A stretch of DNA of 64,000 nt from Actinacidiphila yeochonensis CN732 (GCF_000745345.1 NZ_JQNR01000004.1:1054001-1118000), one strand, 5' to 3'; shown: positions 9,012 through 18,276, counted from the first letter of the stretch. Translations and numbers: made by a program. Notes: generated by a model from the letters alone, not told the origin.

Positions 9012-9851
9012 TCAGAACTCCTCGTGCGTGTCCGGGTCGCCGCCCAGCCGGCGCTGCTCGCCGCTCGCGATCGCCGCCATCTCCTGCTCGGTCAGCTCGA
9101 AGCCGAAGACGTCCAGGTTCTCCCGCTGCCGGCGCGGGTCGCCCGACTTCGGGATCGGCACCGCCCCCAGCTGGACGTGCCAGCGCAGCACCACCTGCGC
9201 GGGAGTGCGCCCGTGGGCCTCGGCGACGGCCGCCACCGCGGAGGAGGTGAGCAGGTCGCTCTTGCGCCCCAGGGGGCTCCAACTCTCCACCGCCACGCCC
9301 TTGGCGGCCATCTGCGCGCGCAACTCCGCCTGCGGCAGCAGCGGGTGGAGTTCGACCTGGTTCACCGACGGCAGTACGCCGGTCTCCCGCTCCAGCCGGT
9401 CGACGTGCGCCGCGGTGAAGTTGGAGACGCCGATGGACCGGACGACGCCCTCCTCGCGCAGCTTGACCATCGCGCGCCACGAGTCCACGTACTTGTCGAC
9501 CCGCGGCAGCGGCCAGTGGATCAGGTACAGGTCGACGTACTCCAGGCCCAGCCGCTGCCGCGACTCCTCGAACGACGCCAGCGTCTGCTCGTAGCCGTGC
9601 TCCCGGCCCGGGAGCTTCGTGGCGACCACGACCTCCTCGCGCGGAACGCCGGAGGCCCGCACTCCGCGCCCGGTGCCGGCCTCGTTGCCGTACCGCACGG
9701 CCGTGTCGACCAGCCGGTAGCCGGCGTTCAGCGCCTCCGCTACCGCGCGCTCGGCCGCCGCGTCGTCCATCGGGTAGGTGCCGAGGCCGACCCCGGGCAG
9801 CCTCGTGCCGTCGTTGAGGTCGTACAGGGGGGCCGGTGAGGGTGTGGACAT
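9012..9851 (-). CDS. Aldo/keto reductase
   Basis: A 279-aa NADPH-dependent carbonyl reductase of the AKR superfamily (2,5-diketo-gluconate reductase-like). The catalytic tetrad is visible: Asp and Tyr in LVDTAVRYGNE, Lys in VVATKLPG and His in LIHWPLP. The cofactor-binding end is also present (IPKSGDPRRQRENLDVF). The ATG at 9851 was preferred over an upstream in-frame start because family members begin just ahead of the LNDGTRLPGVGLGT strand. It is transcribed divergently from the GH43 gene, with about 210 bases between them. It resembles the second aldo/keto reductase at 25016-25858 but is clearly distinct. The substrate is unknown. Confidence 0.93.
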   Translation of the reverse strand: MSTPSPAPLYDLNDGTRLPGVGLGTYPMDDAAAERAVAEALNAGYRLVDTAVRYGNEAGTGRGVRASGVPREEVVVATKLPGREHGYEQTLASFEESRQRLGLEYVDLYLIHWPLPRVDKYVDSWRAMVKLREEGVVRSIGVSNFTAAHVDRLERETGVLPSVNQVELHPLLPQAELRAQMAAKGVAVESWSPLGRKSDLLTSSAVAAVAEAHGRTPAQVVLRWHVQLGAVPIPKSGDPRRQRENLDVFGFELTEQEMAAIASGEQRRLGGDPDTHEEF

Positions 9852-10043
9852 GCGGACCGCTCCGTTCCATCGGGTGGCGCTGGGCTGGACCCGGCCCCGC
9901 TTCCGGTGCCGGACGGACAGCCCATTATCGGCATCCGCCCTGGTCCGGCAGTCCCGGGCCCCTCGTGGCACGGCCCTGGACCGGCACTGGCCCTCCGATC
10001 GGGCGTATGGCAGCCTGAGCCCGCAATGATTCGTACCGACGCA

Positions 10044-10054
10044 CGAAAGTTTCG
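10044..10054. promoter_or_regulatory. Inverted repeat CGAAAGTTTCG ahead of GH43
   Basis: CGAAA (10044-10048), G, TTTCG (10050-10054) is a perfect dyad 10 bases before the GH43 start codon. It occupies the place where a ribosome binding site would be, and no clear AGGAGG-like site is present. It resembles inverted repeats I recall ahead of Streptomyces xylanase genes, so a LacI-type xylan regulator is a reasonable guess. Confidence 0.5.
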
Positions 10055-10063
10055 CCTCCTCTT

Positions 10064-11653
10064 ATGGCCACCGAACCGCCCGCCCGGTCCCAGCTCCAGC
10101 CGTCCGTGACCGCGGTGAACCCCGTACTGCCCGGCTTCCACCCCGACCCGTCGGTGTGCCGGGTCGGCGACGACTACTACCTGGTCACCTCCACCTTCGA
10201 GTTCTGGCCCGGCCTGCCGCTCTTCCACAGCCGCGACCTGGTCCACTGGCGGCCCGTCGGCCACGCCGTCGACCGCCCCGGACAGCTCGCGCTCGACGGC
10301 GTCCGCCCCTCGGGCGGCCTGTACGCGGCCTCCCTCACCCACCATGACGGCCGCTTCCACCTGGTGTGCACCCTGGTCGACGGCCACCAGCGCTCGGGCA
10401 ACTTCCTGCTCACCACCGAGGACCCGGCGGGCGACTGGTCCGATCCGCTGTGGCTGCCCGACGCCCCCGGCTTCGACCCCTCCCTCTTCTTCGACGAGGA
10501 CGGCAGCGCCCATCTCCTCGGCACCCGGCAGACCGACGAGGAGGGCCACACCGCCATCTGGCTGCGCTCCCTCGACCTGGCCACCGGCGCTCTCGGCGAG
10601 GAGCACGTCCTCTTCCGCGGCGCCCTCGTCGACGCCACCTGGGCCGAGGGGCCGCACCTGTACCGGCACGGCGGCTACTACCACCTGCTGCTCGCCGAGG
10701 GCGGCACCGAGGACGGCCACGCCGTGACCTCCGCCCGCAGCACCAGCCTCACCGGCCCCTACCGGAACAACCCGCGCAACCCCGTCCTGACCCACCGCCA
10801 CCTGGGAAGCGGCCAGCCGGTGACCGGCGTCGGCCACGCCGACCTCGTCGCCACCCCGGCCGGCGACTGGTACGCGCTGCTGCTCGCCTCCCGCCCCTAC
10901 GGTGGCGGCCCGCACGCCAACCTCGGCCGCGAGACGTTCCTCGCCCGGGTCGAGTGGCAGGACGGCTGGCCGGTGGCCAACCCCGGCGTCGGACGGCTGG
11001 AGGAGCGCACCACCGTCGCCCTCCCGCCGCACCCGTGGCCCGCGCGGCCGGCCCGCGACGACTTCGACGCGCCCGCACTCGGGCCGGAATGGAACCTGCT
11101 GCGCACCCCGCGCACCGAGCTGCTCACCCTGACCGAGCGCCCCGGCCACCTGCGGCTGCGCCCGCAGCCGGCCACGCTCGCCGACACCGCGTCCCCCGCC
11201 TTCGTCGGCCGCCGCCAGCAGCACGCCGACGCCGCCGCGCGCACGTTGCTCGACTTCACCCCGTCCGGCGAGGGCGAGGCGGCGGGGCTGGTCGCCTTCT
11301 ACGACCACCGCCACCACGCCGCGCTGCTCGTCGTCCACGACGAACAGCACGGCCGGGCGCTCCGGTTGACGGTGTGCGACGCCGGCGTCGAGACGGTACG
11401 GGCCGAACTCCCGCTGGTGCCCGGTCCGGTGGAGCTGGCGCTCACCACCCGGGGCCAGGAGTACACCTTCGCCTTCACCCCGGCCGGCGCCGCCGAGCCC
11501 GTCCGGCTGCCCGCCGTCGACGGCCGCCTCCTGAGCAGCGCCCACGCCGGCGGCTTCACCGGCACCCACCTCGGCGTGTACGCCACCGCGCCGGAGCCGG
11601 GCGGCGTGTGCGACGTCGACTGGTTCGAGTACGGCCCGGCCGAGGAGGCGTAG
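10064..11653 (+). CDS. Glycoside hydrolase family 43 (beta-xylosidase/arabinofuranosidase type)
   Basis: A 529-aa GH43 enzyme, probably releasing xylose or arabinose from xylo-oligosaccharides. The N-terminal five-bladed propeller begins NPVLPGFHPDPSVCRVG with the catalytic-base Asp in HPDPS. The pKa-modulating Asp lies in FDPSLFFDEDG and the acid Glu in TWAEGPHLY. Residues from about 330 onward (PARDDFDAPALGPEWN) form the C-terminal beta-sandwich found in xylosidase-type GH43 members. There is no signal peptide, so it acts inside the cell on imported oligosaccharides. The ATG at 10064 lacks a normal ribosome binding site, so the message may be leaderless or the start may lie elsewhere. It is divergent from the aldo/keto reductase. 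Confidence 0.92.
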   Translation: MATEPPARSQLQPSVTAVNPVLPGFHPDPSVCRVGDDYYLVTSTFEFWPGLPLFHSRDLVHWRPVGHAVDRPGQLALDGVRPSGGLYAASLTHHDGRFHLVCTLVDGHQRSGNFLLTTEDPAGDWSDPLWLPDAPGFDPSLFFDEDGSAHLLGTRQTDEEGHTAIWLRSLDLATGALGEEHVLFRGALVDATWAEGPHLYRHGGYYHLLLAEGGTEDGHAVTSARSTSLTGPYRNNPRNPVLTHRHLGSGQPVTGVGHADLVATPAGDWYALLLASRPYGGGPHANLGRETFLARVEWQDGWPVANPGVGRLEERTTVALPPHPWPARPARDDFDAPALGPEWNLLRTPRTELLTLTERPGHLRLRPQPATLADTASPAFVGRRQQHADAAARTLLDFTPSGEGEAAGLVAFYDHRHHAALLVVHDEQHGRALRLTVCDAGVETVRAELPLVPGPVELALTTRGQEYTFAFTPAGAAEPVRLPAVDGRLLSSAHAGGFTGTHLGVYATAPEPGGVCDVDWFEYGPAEEA

Positions 11654-11911
11654 GCGGCGCGGCCCGCCGATCCCCGGGGAGTCCGCCCCGCCCGCGTGAG
11701 GCCGAACGTACGGCGGCAGCGCTCGCAGTGCTGTGACGCGCCCGGCTCCAGTGAGTCGGGCGCACGCCGCGGCGGGCACGTCCGGGCCGACCGGGCAGGG
11801 GGCGTGTGCCTCGCGGGCCGCTGCCCGCGGTCAGGCGCCGGGAGGTGCCCGGTCCGCGTGGAGCGGCCTCTCCTCCCCGGGGCCGGGCGGCGGTTTCGCG
11901 CGGGCCCGCGC

Positions 11912-12763
11912 TCAGCCGCCGTAGGTGGAGGCCGCGAGGTCGACGAACGAGCGGATCAAGGGGTTGGTGTCGCCCTTGTTCCAGGCCGCGACCGCGCGGC
12001 TCGGCGGCATGTCGGCGAGCGGTACGACCACCAGCCCCGCGCCCGGCTCGTGGCCGACGAGTGTCATCCCGACCGTCCCGTTCCACAGCACGGCCTGCCG
12101 GCACTCCTCGACGGCCGTCACCACCGGGCCCCGCCGGGGCGCGCCGCCGTTCCAGTACCTCTGCCAGACGGGGTCGGTACCGTCGGGGAAGCGGAACCAG
12201 CGGCGGTCGGCGAGGTCGGCCAGCCGGAGGCTGCCGCGGCCGGCCAGGGGGTCGTCGGCGCGCAACAGGGCCCCCACCGGGTCGGTGCGCAACTCCCGCA
12301 CGGCCAGGCCGCTCTCGTCGAACGGCCCGCGGGTGAGCGCGATGTCGACGGCCCCGGTGAGCAGGCCGCAGGTGGGGTCGGGGAGCTCCGTCTCGCGTAC
12401 CCGGACCTCGACGCGGGGGTGCCGGTCGCGGAAGGCGGCGGCGAGCCGGTGCGCGGCCGGATCGGTACCGCCGCCCAGGACGCCCACGGTGAGCGCCGCG
12501 CTGCCGGCCGCGTCGGCGACGCGCTCCCGTACCCGCTCGGCGTGGTCGAGCAGGGCGCGGGCCTCGCCGGCCAGCACCTCGCCGACCGGGGTGAGGCGGA
12601 CCCCGGCGGGCGAGCGGTCGAACAGCGCGGCCCCCACCCCGGCCTCCAGCGCCTTGATCGCCCGGCTCAGCGGCGGCTGGCTCATGTGGAGCCGGGCGGC
12701 GGCCCGGCCGAAGTGGCGTTCTTCGGCGACCGCCATGAAATAGCGCAGCGTACGCAGCTCCAT
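11912..12763 (-). CDS. LysR-family transcriptional regulator
   Basis: A 283-aa LysR regulator. The winged helix-turn-helix occupies residues 1-60 (MELRTLRYFMAVAEERHFGR, then AARLHMSQPPLSRAIKALE) and the effector-binding domain fills the rest. The ATG at 12763 fits the usual LysR N-terminus. Just upstream is a perfect dyad (12771-12789) with a T-N11-A core, the likely autoregulatory site. The gene is divergent from the DoxX-like gene at 12951, which is therefore its most likely target. Confidence 0.92.
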   Translation of the reverse strand: MELRTLRYFMAVAEERHFGRAAARLHMSQPPLSRAIKALEAGVGAALFDRSPAGVRLTPVGEVLAGEARALLDHAERVRERVADAAGSAALTVGVLGGGTDPAAHRLAAAFRDRHPRVEVRVRETELPDPTCGLLTGAVDIALTRGPFDESGLAVRELRTDPVGALLRADDPLAGRGSLRLADLADRRWFRFPDGTDPVWQRYWNGGAPRRGPVVTAVEECRQAVLWNGTVGMTLVGHEPGAGLVVVPLADMPPSRAVAAWNKGDTNPLIRSFVDLAASTYGG

Positions 12764-12770
12764 ACTGCAA

Positions 12771-12789
12771 CGATACCCGCAGGGTATCG
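12771..12789. promoter_or_regulatory. LysR-type operator dyad
   Basis: CGATACCC (12771-12778), GCA, GGGTATCG (12782-12789) is a perfect inverted repeat containing TACCCGCAGGGTA, a T-N11-A LysR box. It starts 8 bases upstream of the LysR start codon, in the divergent LysR/DoxX intergenic region. Confidence 0.7.
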
Positions 12790-12950
12790 GCTGTGCGGAA
12801 CAGGTCTTGGACACGCGCCTCGCTCCTGCGGTGGGATCGTCGTATGACCTGCGTACCAAGAGTCCCGGCCCCCTCGGGCCGGACGATCGCCGGCGGCAGC
12901 GGATCGGCGGCCGCCGCCGACACTTCGGTCCTGGGCCGGGGAGGTCGGCC

Positions 12951-13313
12951 GTGACCGTCGCGTACTGGATCGTCGCCGCACTGCTCGCCCTCTTCTACCT
13001 CTACGGGGGCGCGCTGAAGATCGTCCGCAGCCAGGAGCAGCTGCTGCCGATGATGGCCTGGGTGGACACCACTCCGATGCCGGCCGTCAGGGCCATCGGG
13101 GCGGCCGAGGTGCTGGGCGCGATCGGCCTGGTCCTGCCCCCTCTGACCGGCGTCGCCCCCGGACTCGCCCTCGCCGCCGCCGTCGGCCTCCTGGTGGTCC
13201 AGGTCGGCGCGATCCCCGTCCACCTGCGGCGCGGCGACCGCCAGGTCGCCATGAACGTGGCACTCCTCGCCGCGGCGGCTGCGGCCATCTGGCTCTCCAC
13301 GACCTGGCTCTGA
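12951..13313 (+). CDS. DoxX-family membrane protein
   Basis: A 120-aa integral membrane protein with four predicted hydrophobic helices. It starts with YWIVAALLALFYLYGGALKI, contains AIGAAEVLGAIGLVLPPLTG, and ends with LLAAAAAAIWLSTTWL. This is the DoxX/DUF4267-like pattern. The GTG at 12951 is chosen because GGGGAGG lies 6 bases upstream; a longer TTG start would add an unlikely leader. Function of this subgroup is unknown, often linked to redox or quinone stress. Control by the divergent LysR protein is likely from the shared intergenic dyad. Confidence 0.85.
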   Translation: MTVAYWIVAALLALFYLYGGALKIVRSQEQLLPMMAWVDTTPMPAVRAIGAAEVLGAIGLVLPPLTGVAPGLALAAAVGLLVVQVGAIPVHLRRGDRQVAMNVALLAAAAAAIWLSTTWL

Positions 13314-13460
13314 CCGCGTGGTGCGCCGGTGCGCGCCCGACGTCGAACGCCGGCGGGGCGCGCGCCGTGGACGGCTTCTCCGCCGGCGGCGGAGGCGTCC
13401 TGGAGGGCGCGCCGAGCCGTCCGTCCGCGGCGTTGACGCGGGGAAGCGCCGGGCGGAGTA

Positions 13461-13474
13461 TGGGAGCGCTCCCA
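13461..13474. promoter_or_regulatory. CebR-type operator upstream of the expansin-like gene
   Basis: The exact palindrome TGGGAGCGCTCCCA matches the published CebR (cellobiose/cellotriose-responsive LacI-family repressor) consensus of Streptomyces. A possible -35 TTGACG lies at 13433-13438, though the -10 is weak. The site is 47 bases upstream of the ATG at 13521. Confidence 0.85.
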
Positions 13475-13520
13475 CGGTCGTCGGGGCCGGGGAGTCCCCC
13501 CACCACGGAGACGAGAACCG

Positions 13521-14947
13521 ATGAGACCTCCGCGCTTCCTGCCACACCGCCGCAGGCGGCTGACCGCCCTGCTCGCCGCCACCGCGGGCGCCGCCCTCGC
13601 CTGCGCGCTCACCCTGCTGCCCGCCCCGCGGCCACCGCCGGCTCCCCGACCGCGGGAGCCGGCGCCCAAGCGGCCGCGGCCGCCGCCGACGTGACCGGCA
13701 ACGCCACCCACTTCGACGGTCTCGGCCAGCCCTACGGCGGCTGCGGGCTGCCGCAGGCCCAGCTCGACAGCCAGGACTTCGTCGCCCTGAACGTCTTCAA
13801 CACCCCCGGCGACTACACGGCGTACCCCAGGCCCGTACCGGCCGCGCAGAGCGGCATCATCGGTGCCTGGGACAACGGCCTCAACTGCGGCCGCTACGTA
13901 CAGGTCACCATCGGCGACTACTGCACCGGCACCAACGACGGCGCCCCCGGACAGCCGTTCTGCCGCGGCGGCCAGTGGGTCTCCGACGACTACGACGGCG
14001 CCACGCTGACCATGGTCGTCGCCGACAGCTGCGCGGACGCCAACGCGTGGTGCCGCGACGACCCGAACCACCTCGACCTCGACACCGCGTCCCTGGGCCG
14101 CTTCGCCAAGAGCGGCACGACCGTCCAGGGGCTGGCCGACCACTGGAACAACCGCCACATCTCCTGGCACTACGTGGCCGCGCCCTCCTACACCGGCGAC
14201 ATCAGGATCGGCTTCCTCCAGGGCGCCCAGCGCTACTGGGCCGCGGTCTCCCTCTCGCACCTGCCCAACGGCGTCCACGGGGTGCAGTACCTTTCCGGGG
14301 GCACCTGGCAGGACGCCGTGATGAACAGCGACATGGGCGAGTCCTACATCCTCAAACCCACCACCGACGGCGGCACCGACTTCAGCATCCGCGTCAAGGA
14401 CGCCTCCGACGCCTACGTGTTCGGCGGGCGCGTCTACGACTTCTCACTGCCGGCGGCCTGTTCGAGCACCTGCTCGGCCGCCTACACGGGCGTCGACTAC
14501 ACCACGGAGGGCGGCACGGGCTCGCCCACCACGCCTCCGACCACTCCGCCCACCACTCCGCCCACCACGCCTCCGACGACGCCTCCCACGACGGCCCCGC
14601 CCACCACGCCTCCGACGACCCCGCCGACCACGCCGCCGTCCGCCGGCAAGAGCTGCGCCGCGTCGGCGCAGGTGACCAACTCCTGGCCGGGCGGCCTCCA
14701 GGCGACCGTCACCGTCACCAACACCGGTACCGCCGCCACCGCCGGCTGGACCGCGGCGACGGTGCTGCCCGGCGGCACCTCCCTGGCCACGGCGTGGAAC
14801 GCCGTGGCGAGCACCTCGGCCTCGCCCGCGACCTTCGCCAACGCGGCCTGGAACGGCGTGCTGTCGCCCGGCGCCACCACGACGTTCGGGCTGACGCTCA
14901 ACGGTTCCGCCACGAGCCTCGGCGCCCTCACCTGCCGTGCCACGTAA
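13521..14947 (+). CDS. Secreted expansin-like protein with CBM2, one apparent frameshift
   Basis: ATG at 13521 encodes a signal peptide (four Arg, then LTALLAATAGAALACALTLL). The mature part reads from about 13640 in another frame, reached by one missing base in the CCCCGCGGCC run at about 13620-13640. The mature protein begins with a six-stranded double-psi barrel as in expansins (THFDGLGQPYGGCGL, VVADSCADANAWC). An expansin-type second domain follows to about 14500, then a (TTPP)n linker (14528-14640) and a CBM2 cellulose-binding domain with paired Cys (SCAASAQVTNSWPGG, LTCRAT). It likely loosens cellulose non-hydrolytically. A CebR box lies upstream. Confidence 0.82.
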
Positions 14948-14954
14948 GGCCCTT

Positions 14955-14996
14955 GGCCGTCCGGGCCGGAGGTGAACCCCTGCGGCCCGGACGGCC
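14955..14996. terminator. Hairpin terminator after the expansin-like gene
   Basis: GGCCGTCCGGGCCG (14955-14968) pairs perfectly with CGGCCCGGACGG plus CC (14983-14996), a 14-bp stem with a 14-base loop. It lies 8 bases past the stop codon in a convergent intergenic region. Confidence 0.75.
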
Positions 14997-15010
14997 TGCC
15001 GTGCCGGGTG

Positions 15011-15046
15011 CCGCGCACCCGCCGGAAGCCTCCGGCGGGTGCGCGG
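15011..15046. terminator. Hairpin terminator of the Cip1-like gene
   Basis: A perfect 15-bp stem runs from CCGCGCACCCGCCGG (15011-15025) to its complement (15032-15046) with a 6-base loop AAGCCT. It serves the minus-strand gene ending at 15055 and can act in both directions. Confidence 0.75.
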
Positions 15047-15054
15047 GCCGCGGT

Positions 15055-16277
15055 TCAGCAGCCGATGGGGGAGGAGCCGACGGCCACGTCGTCGAACCAC
15101 AGGGTGTCGTCGCCGGTGCTGTAGCTCTCCCAGCCCAGCCGCAGTGCGGTCGGGCGCGGCGGCGTGGTGGAGCTCAGCCACTGCTGGTCGACGTCCTGCG
15201 TCGGCACGCCGTCCACGTGCAGGCCGGGGACCTGCGTGTCGCCCAGCCAGGTGTCCAGGGCGGGCTTGGTGGTGTCGACGGCGAACCGCAGGCACTGCCA
15301 ACTACCCGTCGGCAGCGGCGTGCTGAGCGCCACACCGGCGGGGCTCTGGGCGGGCAAGGTGGCGTCGTCGCTCTCCCGGTTCCACTGGAGGGCGCCGTTC
15401 TGGCCGCCGATCCGCAGCGCCTTGCCGCCCTGCGAGGAGTCCGGCATCGACACGAAGGCGACGTGCCCCGACGGCAGGGCGGTGGTGTGCCGCACCCACA
15501 GCCGCACGTACATCACCGGGCCGACGGCCGACAGGTTCGCCGTACTGGCCAGGAACGCGTGGTTGCAGTAGCCGGCCTTGCCGTCCACCCGGACGGAACG
15601 GGTGCCGCTGTGCGCCACGGAGGTGTCGACGGAGACGGTCCCGGTGCCCGAGCAGTCCGGCGCGGCCACCGTCCAGCCGCCCGAGGGGGTCGTGCCCGTC
15701 TGGTCCTCGAAGCCCGAGCAGACCACCGCCCCGGAGCAGCCGGCGGGCGGCGTCGTCGGAGGAGTCGTCGGTGGCGTGGTCGGCGGGGTCGTGGGGGGAG
15801 TGGTCGGCGGCGTGGTGGGGGTGTGGTGGGCGGGGTGGTGGACGTCTGGCCGGTGCAGGCGGCGCCGTTGAGGGTGAAGGCCGTCGGCGCCGGGTCGGCG
15901 GCGGACCAGGTGCCCTGCACGCCGAAGTCCACCGAACCGCCGGTCGCCAGGCTCGCGTTGTAGCTCTCGTTGACCGCCGTGACGGCCGTGCCGCTCTGGG
16001 TGACCTGGGCGTTCCAGGCCGACGTCACGTGCTGGTCGCCGCCGTACGTCCATCCGATGGTCCAACTCCCGAGCGGATCGCCGAGGTTGGTCACGTGGAT
16101 GCTGGCGGTGAAGCCGCCGGTCCACTCGTTGGCGGTGTAGGCGGCCTGGCAGCCGGCGGTGGCGCCGCTCGCGGGCAGGGCGGTCAGTGCCGGGACCGCC
16201 CCGGCGGCCACCAGCGCGGCCGCGACCAGCGGCCTCAGCCACCGGTGCCGGACGGCGCGTCGCAGGAAGGTGCGCAC
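15055..16277 (-). CDS. Secreted CBM2 protein with Cip1-like core, one apparent frameshift
   Basis: GTG at 16277 with GGAGGAG 6 bases upstream gives a signal peptide (VRTFLRRAVRHRWLRPLVAA). An N-terminal CBM2 follows (CQAAYTANEWTGGFTASIHV to AFTLNGAAC). A (TTPP)n linker near 15740-15840 contains the frameshift, one missing base in the run GTGGGGGTGTGG. The C-terminal 200 residues (VCSGFEDQTGTTPSGGW to WFDDVAVGSSPIGC) resemble the core of fungal Cip1, a cellulose-induced protein with a lyase-like jelly-roll fold. Terminal Cys residues probably form a disulfide. It is exported and cellulose-bound; the catalytic role is uncertain. Promoter and CebR box lie directly upstream. Confidence 0.8.
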
Positions 16278-16306
16278 GGGTGCTCCTCCGTTCGTGGGGG
16301 GAAGTG

Positions 16307-16349
16307 TGGGAGCGCTCCCACATATAGAAGCGGGCCCGTGCCGTGTCAA
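16307..16349 (-). promoter_or_regulatory. Promoter with overlapping CebR operator
   Basis: On the minus strand TTGACA (16344-16349) is followed after 17 bases by TATATG (16321-16326), a near-consensus sigma-70 promoter. Directly downstream is TGGGAGCGCTCCCA (16307-16320), extended to an 18-bp palindrome starting TGTGGG. A repressor bound there would block the start point, so cellobiose-type induction is expected. Confidence 0.85.
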
Positions 16350-16488
16350 TGCGCCCACCGGCCACACCTGCCGCGCCCCGCGAGGGCGGTGGCCGTGCGC
16401 CCCCGTGCGGCGTGCGAGCCGTCGTCGGCGCCTGCCGCGAGGGCGGCAGATGGGCCGACATGTCCTCGCGAGGGCAGGGCGGTTGCTG

Positions 16489-17004
16489 TCAGCGCGCCGC
16501 GCCGCCGGGGGCGGGGCGGGCCCGGTCCCAGACCTCGCTGCCGCGGAAGTACGTGTCGTACAGCTCCTGGACGTCCAGCAGGGACTGCGGCGGCTGCCTG
16601 CCGTAGGCGACGCGCTCCAGGTGGCGGAAGTACGCGAAGCGCTCCACGCCCGGTGTGATGACGATGAGGATGTCGGCGTCGTGGCCGGGTGCCGCCGCGA
16701 AGGCATGGGCCAGGCCGGGCGGGACGACGACCAGGTCGCCGCGTTCGGCGGTGACGACCTGCTCGCCCGACAGGAGTTGGGCGGTGCCGTCGATCAGGTA
16801 GAACAACTCGGCCGAGCCGGCGTGGTGGTGCGGTTCGGCGCCGTCCGCGCCGTCCAGGAGGGTGACCCGCTGGGTGGAGAGCGCGCCGCCGGTGGCGCTG
16901 CTGTCGGCGAGCAGCCGGACCGTCGTCGGGGCACGGCCGACGACCTCGGCGTCGGCGGAGCGGACGATCACGGACTCGGTGAAGTCGGGGAGCACCAGCG
17001 ACAT
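16489..17004 (-). CDS. Cupin-domain protein
   Basis: A 171-aa single-cupin protein. The metal-binding first motif is EPHHHAGSAELFYLIDG and the second is RGDLVVVPPGLAHAF, both intact with three His and a Glu. Residues 110-171 form a helical tail (YFRHLERVAYGRQPPQ). The ATG at 17004 gives MSLVLPDF; an upstream in-frame ATG (about 17070) would add a basic leader typical of over-extended starts. It may be a small dioxygenase or isomerase, or a sugar-binding sensor; the substrate is not evident. It stands alone between the Cip1-like gene and a tandem-repeat region. Confidence 0.85.
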   Translation of the reverse strand: MSLVLPDFTESVIVRSADAEVVGRAPTTVRLLADSSATGGALSTQRVTLLDGADGAEPHHHAGSAELFYLIDGTAQLLSGEQVVTAERGDLVVVPPGLAHAFAAAPGHDADILIVITPGVERFAYFRHLERVAYGRQPPQSLLDVQELYDTYFRGSEVWDRARPAPGGAAR

Positions 17005-17088
17005 ACGGCGTACCTGCTTCCTCGGACCGGGCGACGCGCACAGGCGGTGCGGGCGGGTGGGAGCATGCAACCACGGGACGGGCCCGCC

Positions 17089-17309
17089 GGCCCCCGCCCG
17101 TTCCGGGGACTCGCGCGATCAGGCCGCGGCCGCCGGCCGTTCCGGGGCATCGTCCGGGCGGTGGGGTTCCCACACCTGGCCCCCGCCCGTTCCGGGGACT
17201 CGCGCGATCAGGCCGCGGCCGCCGGCCGTTCCGGGGCATCGTCCGGGCGGTGGGGTTCCCACACCCGGCCCCGCCCGGTCCGGGGACTCGCGCGATCAGG
17301 CCGCGGCCA
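17089..17309. repeat. 89-bp tandem repeat, about 2.4 copies
   Basis: A unit of about 89 bases containing TTCCGGGGACTCGCGCGATC is present from about 17089, again from about 17178, and in part from about 17267. The copies are nearly identical. It fills the gap between the cupin and YoaK-like genes; no coding sense is apparent and no ribosome binding site is seen. Confidence 0.8.
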
Positions 17310-17332
17310 CGGCGCCCGGGACGCCGCTCCCG

Positions 17333-18070
17333 TCACCCGGGGCGCCGCGTCCAAGGGGCCGAGGAACCGCGCAGCGGGACCAGCACCGCCGCCACGGCCG
17401 CCATCAGCCCGGCCGCCACCCGCAGCGGCACGTCCGCCACGCCGTGGCGGATCAGGACCGTCCCCAGCAGGGCCCCGGCGAAGAGGGCCACCGGTCCGGC
17501 CAGCCGCCGCGCCAGGCGCGGGTCCCGTCCCCCGGCCAGCCGCGAGTCCGCCGCCAGGCCGGTCAGCGTGGACGTCAGCACCGTGGTGCGCAGGTCCGGC
17601 ACGGCCAGCCCGGCCACCACCGCGTTCTGCAGCCCCATCGCCACCGCCAGCAGCACCACCAGGGCCGCCCGCGCACCGCCCGACGGGGGCAGCCGCACCG
17701 CCTCGGCCACGCCCAGCGCCGCCACCGCGAGGACGGCCTGCGCCACCTGACCCCACAGCAGCAACCGTGCCCGGTGCCGCGCCACCAGCACCCCCAGCCG
17801 CCCGCCGAGCACCGCACCCAGCCCGAAGCCGCCGAGCGCCAGCAGCGAGGCCGCCACCGAGAACCCCTTCGCGCCGGCCAGCGAGAACGCCAGGAAGATG
17901 ACGTTGCCTGTCATGTTCGAGACGAAGACGTGGCCGAGCGCCAGATAGCTGAACGCGTCCACCAGCCCCGCCACCAGCGTCAGCACCAGCAGCAGCGGGG
18001 GCAGCGGGCCGTGCCGCCCGCGCACCCCGAGCAGCGCGCCCACACCGGGCCGGTGCGGCGACCCTGTCAC
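17333..18070 (-). CDS. YoaK/DUF1275-family membrane protein
   Basis: A 245-aa membrane protein with about six hydrophobic helices. DUF1275 features are VAGLVDAFSYLALGHVFVSN near the start, the MTGN motif after it (NMTGNVIFL) and NAVVAGLAVPDLRTTVLTST in the middle. The GTG at 18070 has AAAGGGG 5 bases upstream. Longer in-frame starts would cover the divergent promoter region. The family is widespread in bacteria but its role is unknown. It is transcribed divergently from the MFS gene at 18277. Confidence 0.88.
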   Translation of the reverse strand: MTGSPHRPGVGALLGVRGRHGPLPPLLLVLTLVAGLVDAFSYLALGHVFVSNMTGNVIFLAFSLAGAKGFSVAASLLALGGFGLGAVLGGRLGVLVARHRARLLLWGQVAQAVLAVAALGVAEAVRLPPSGGARAALVVLLAVAMGLQNAVVAGLAVPDLRTTVLTSTLTGLAADSRLAGGRDPRLARRLAGPVALFAGALLGTVLIRHGVADVPLRVAAGLMAAVAAVLVPLRGSSAPWTRRPG

Positions 18071-18276
18071 GGCGGCCCCTTTTCCGTAGCCGTGCGGACC
18101 GTGGCGCGGCGCCGGACCGGCCACTGGCAGGCGTACCCCGGCGCCGCCCGGGAAAGGCGGTTCGCGCGGAGACAGCGAGGTTAACCCACAGCGGTGGCCG
18201 GGCCGCTCAGCCGGAACCGGCCGCCGCGCGTGTCCTCGCGCCCGATGCTTCACTGACCGGCAGGAGGTGATCTTCC

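Noticed and set aside
17089..17309. Could the 89-bp repeats be a CRISPR array?
   Set aside because: Units are directly adjacent with no unique spacers, are too long, and no cas gene is near.
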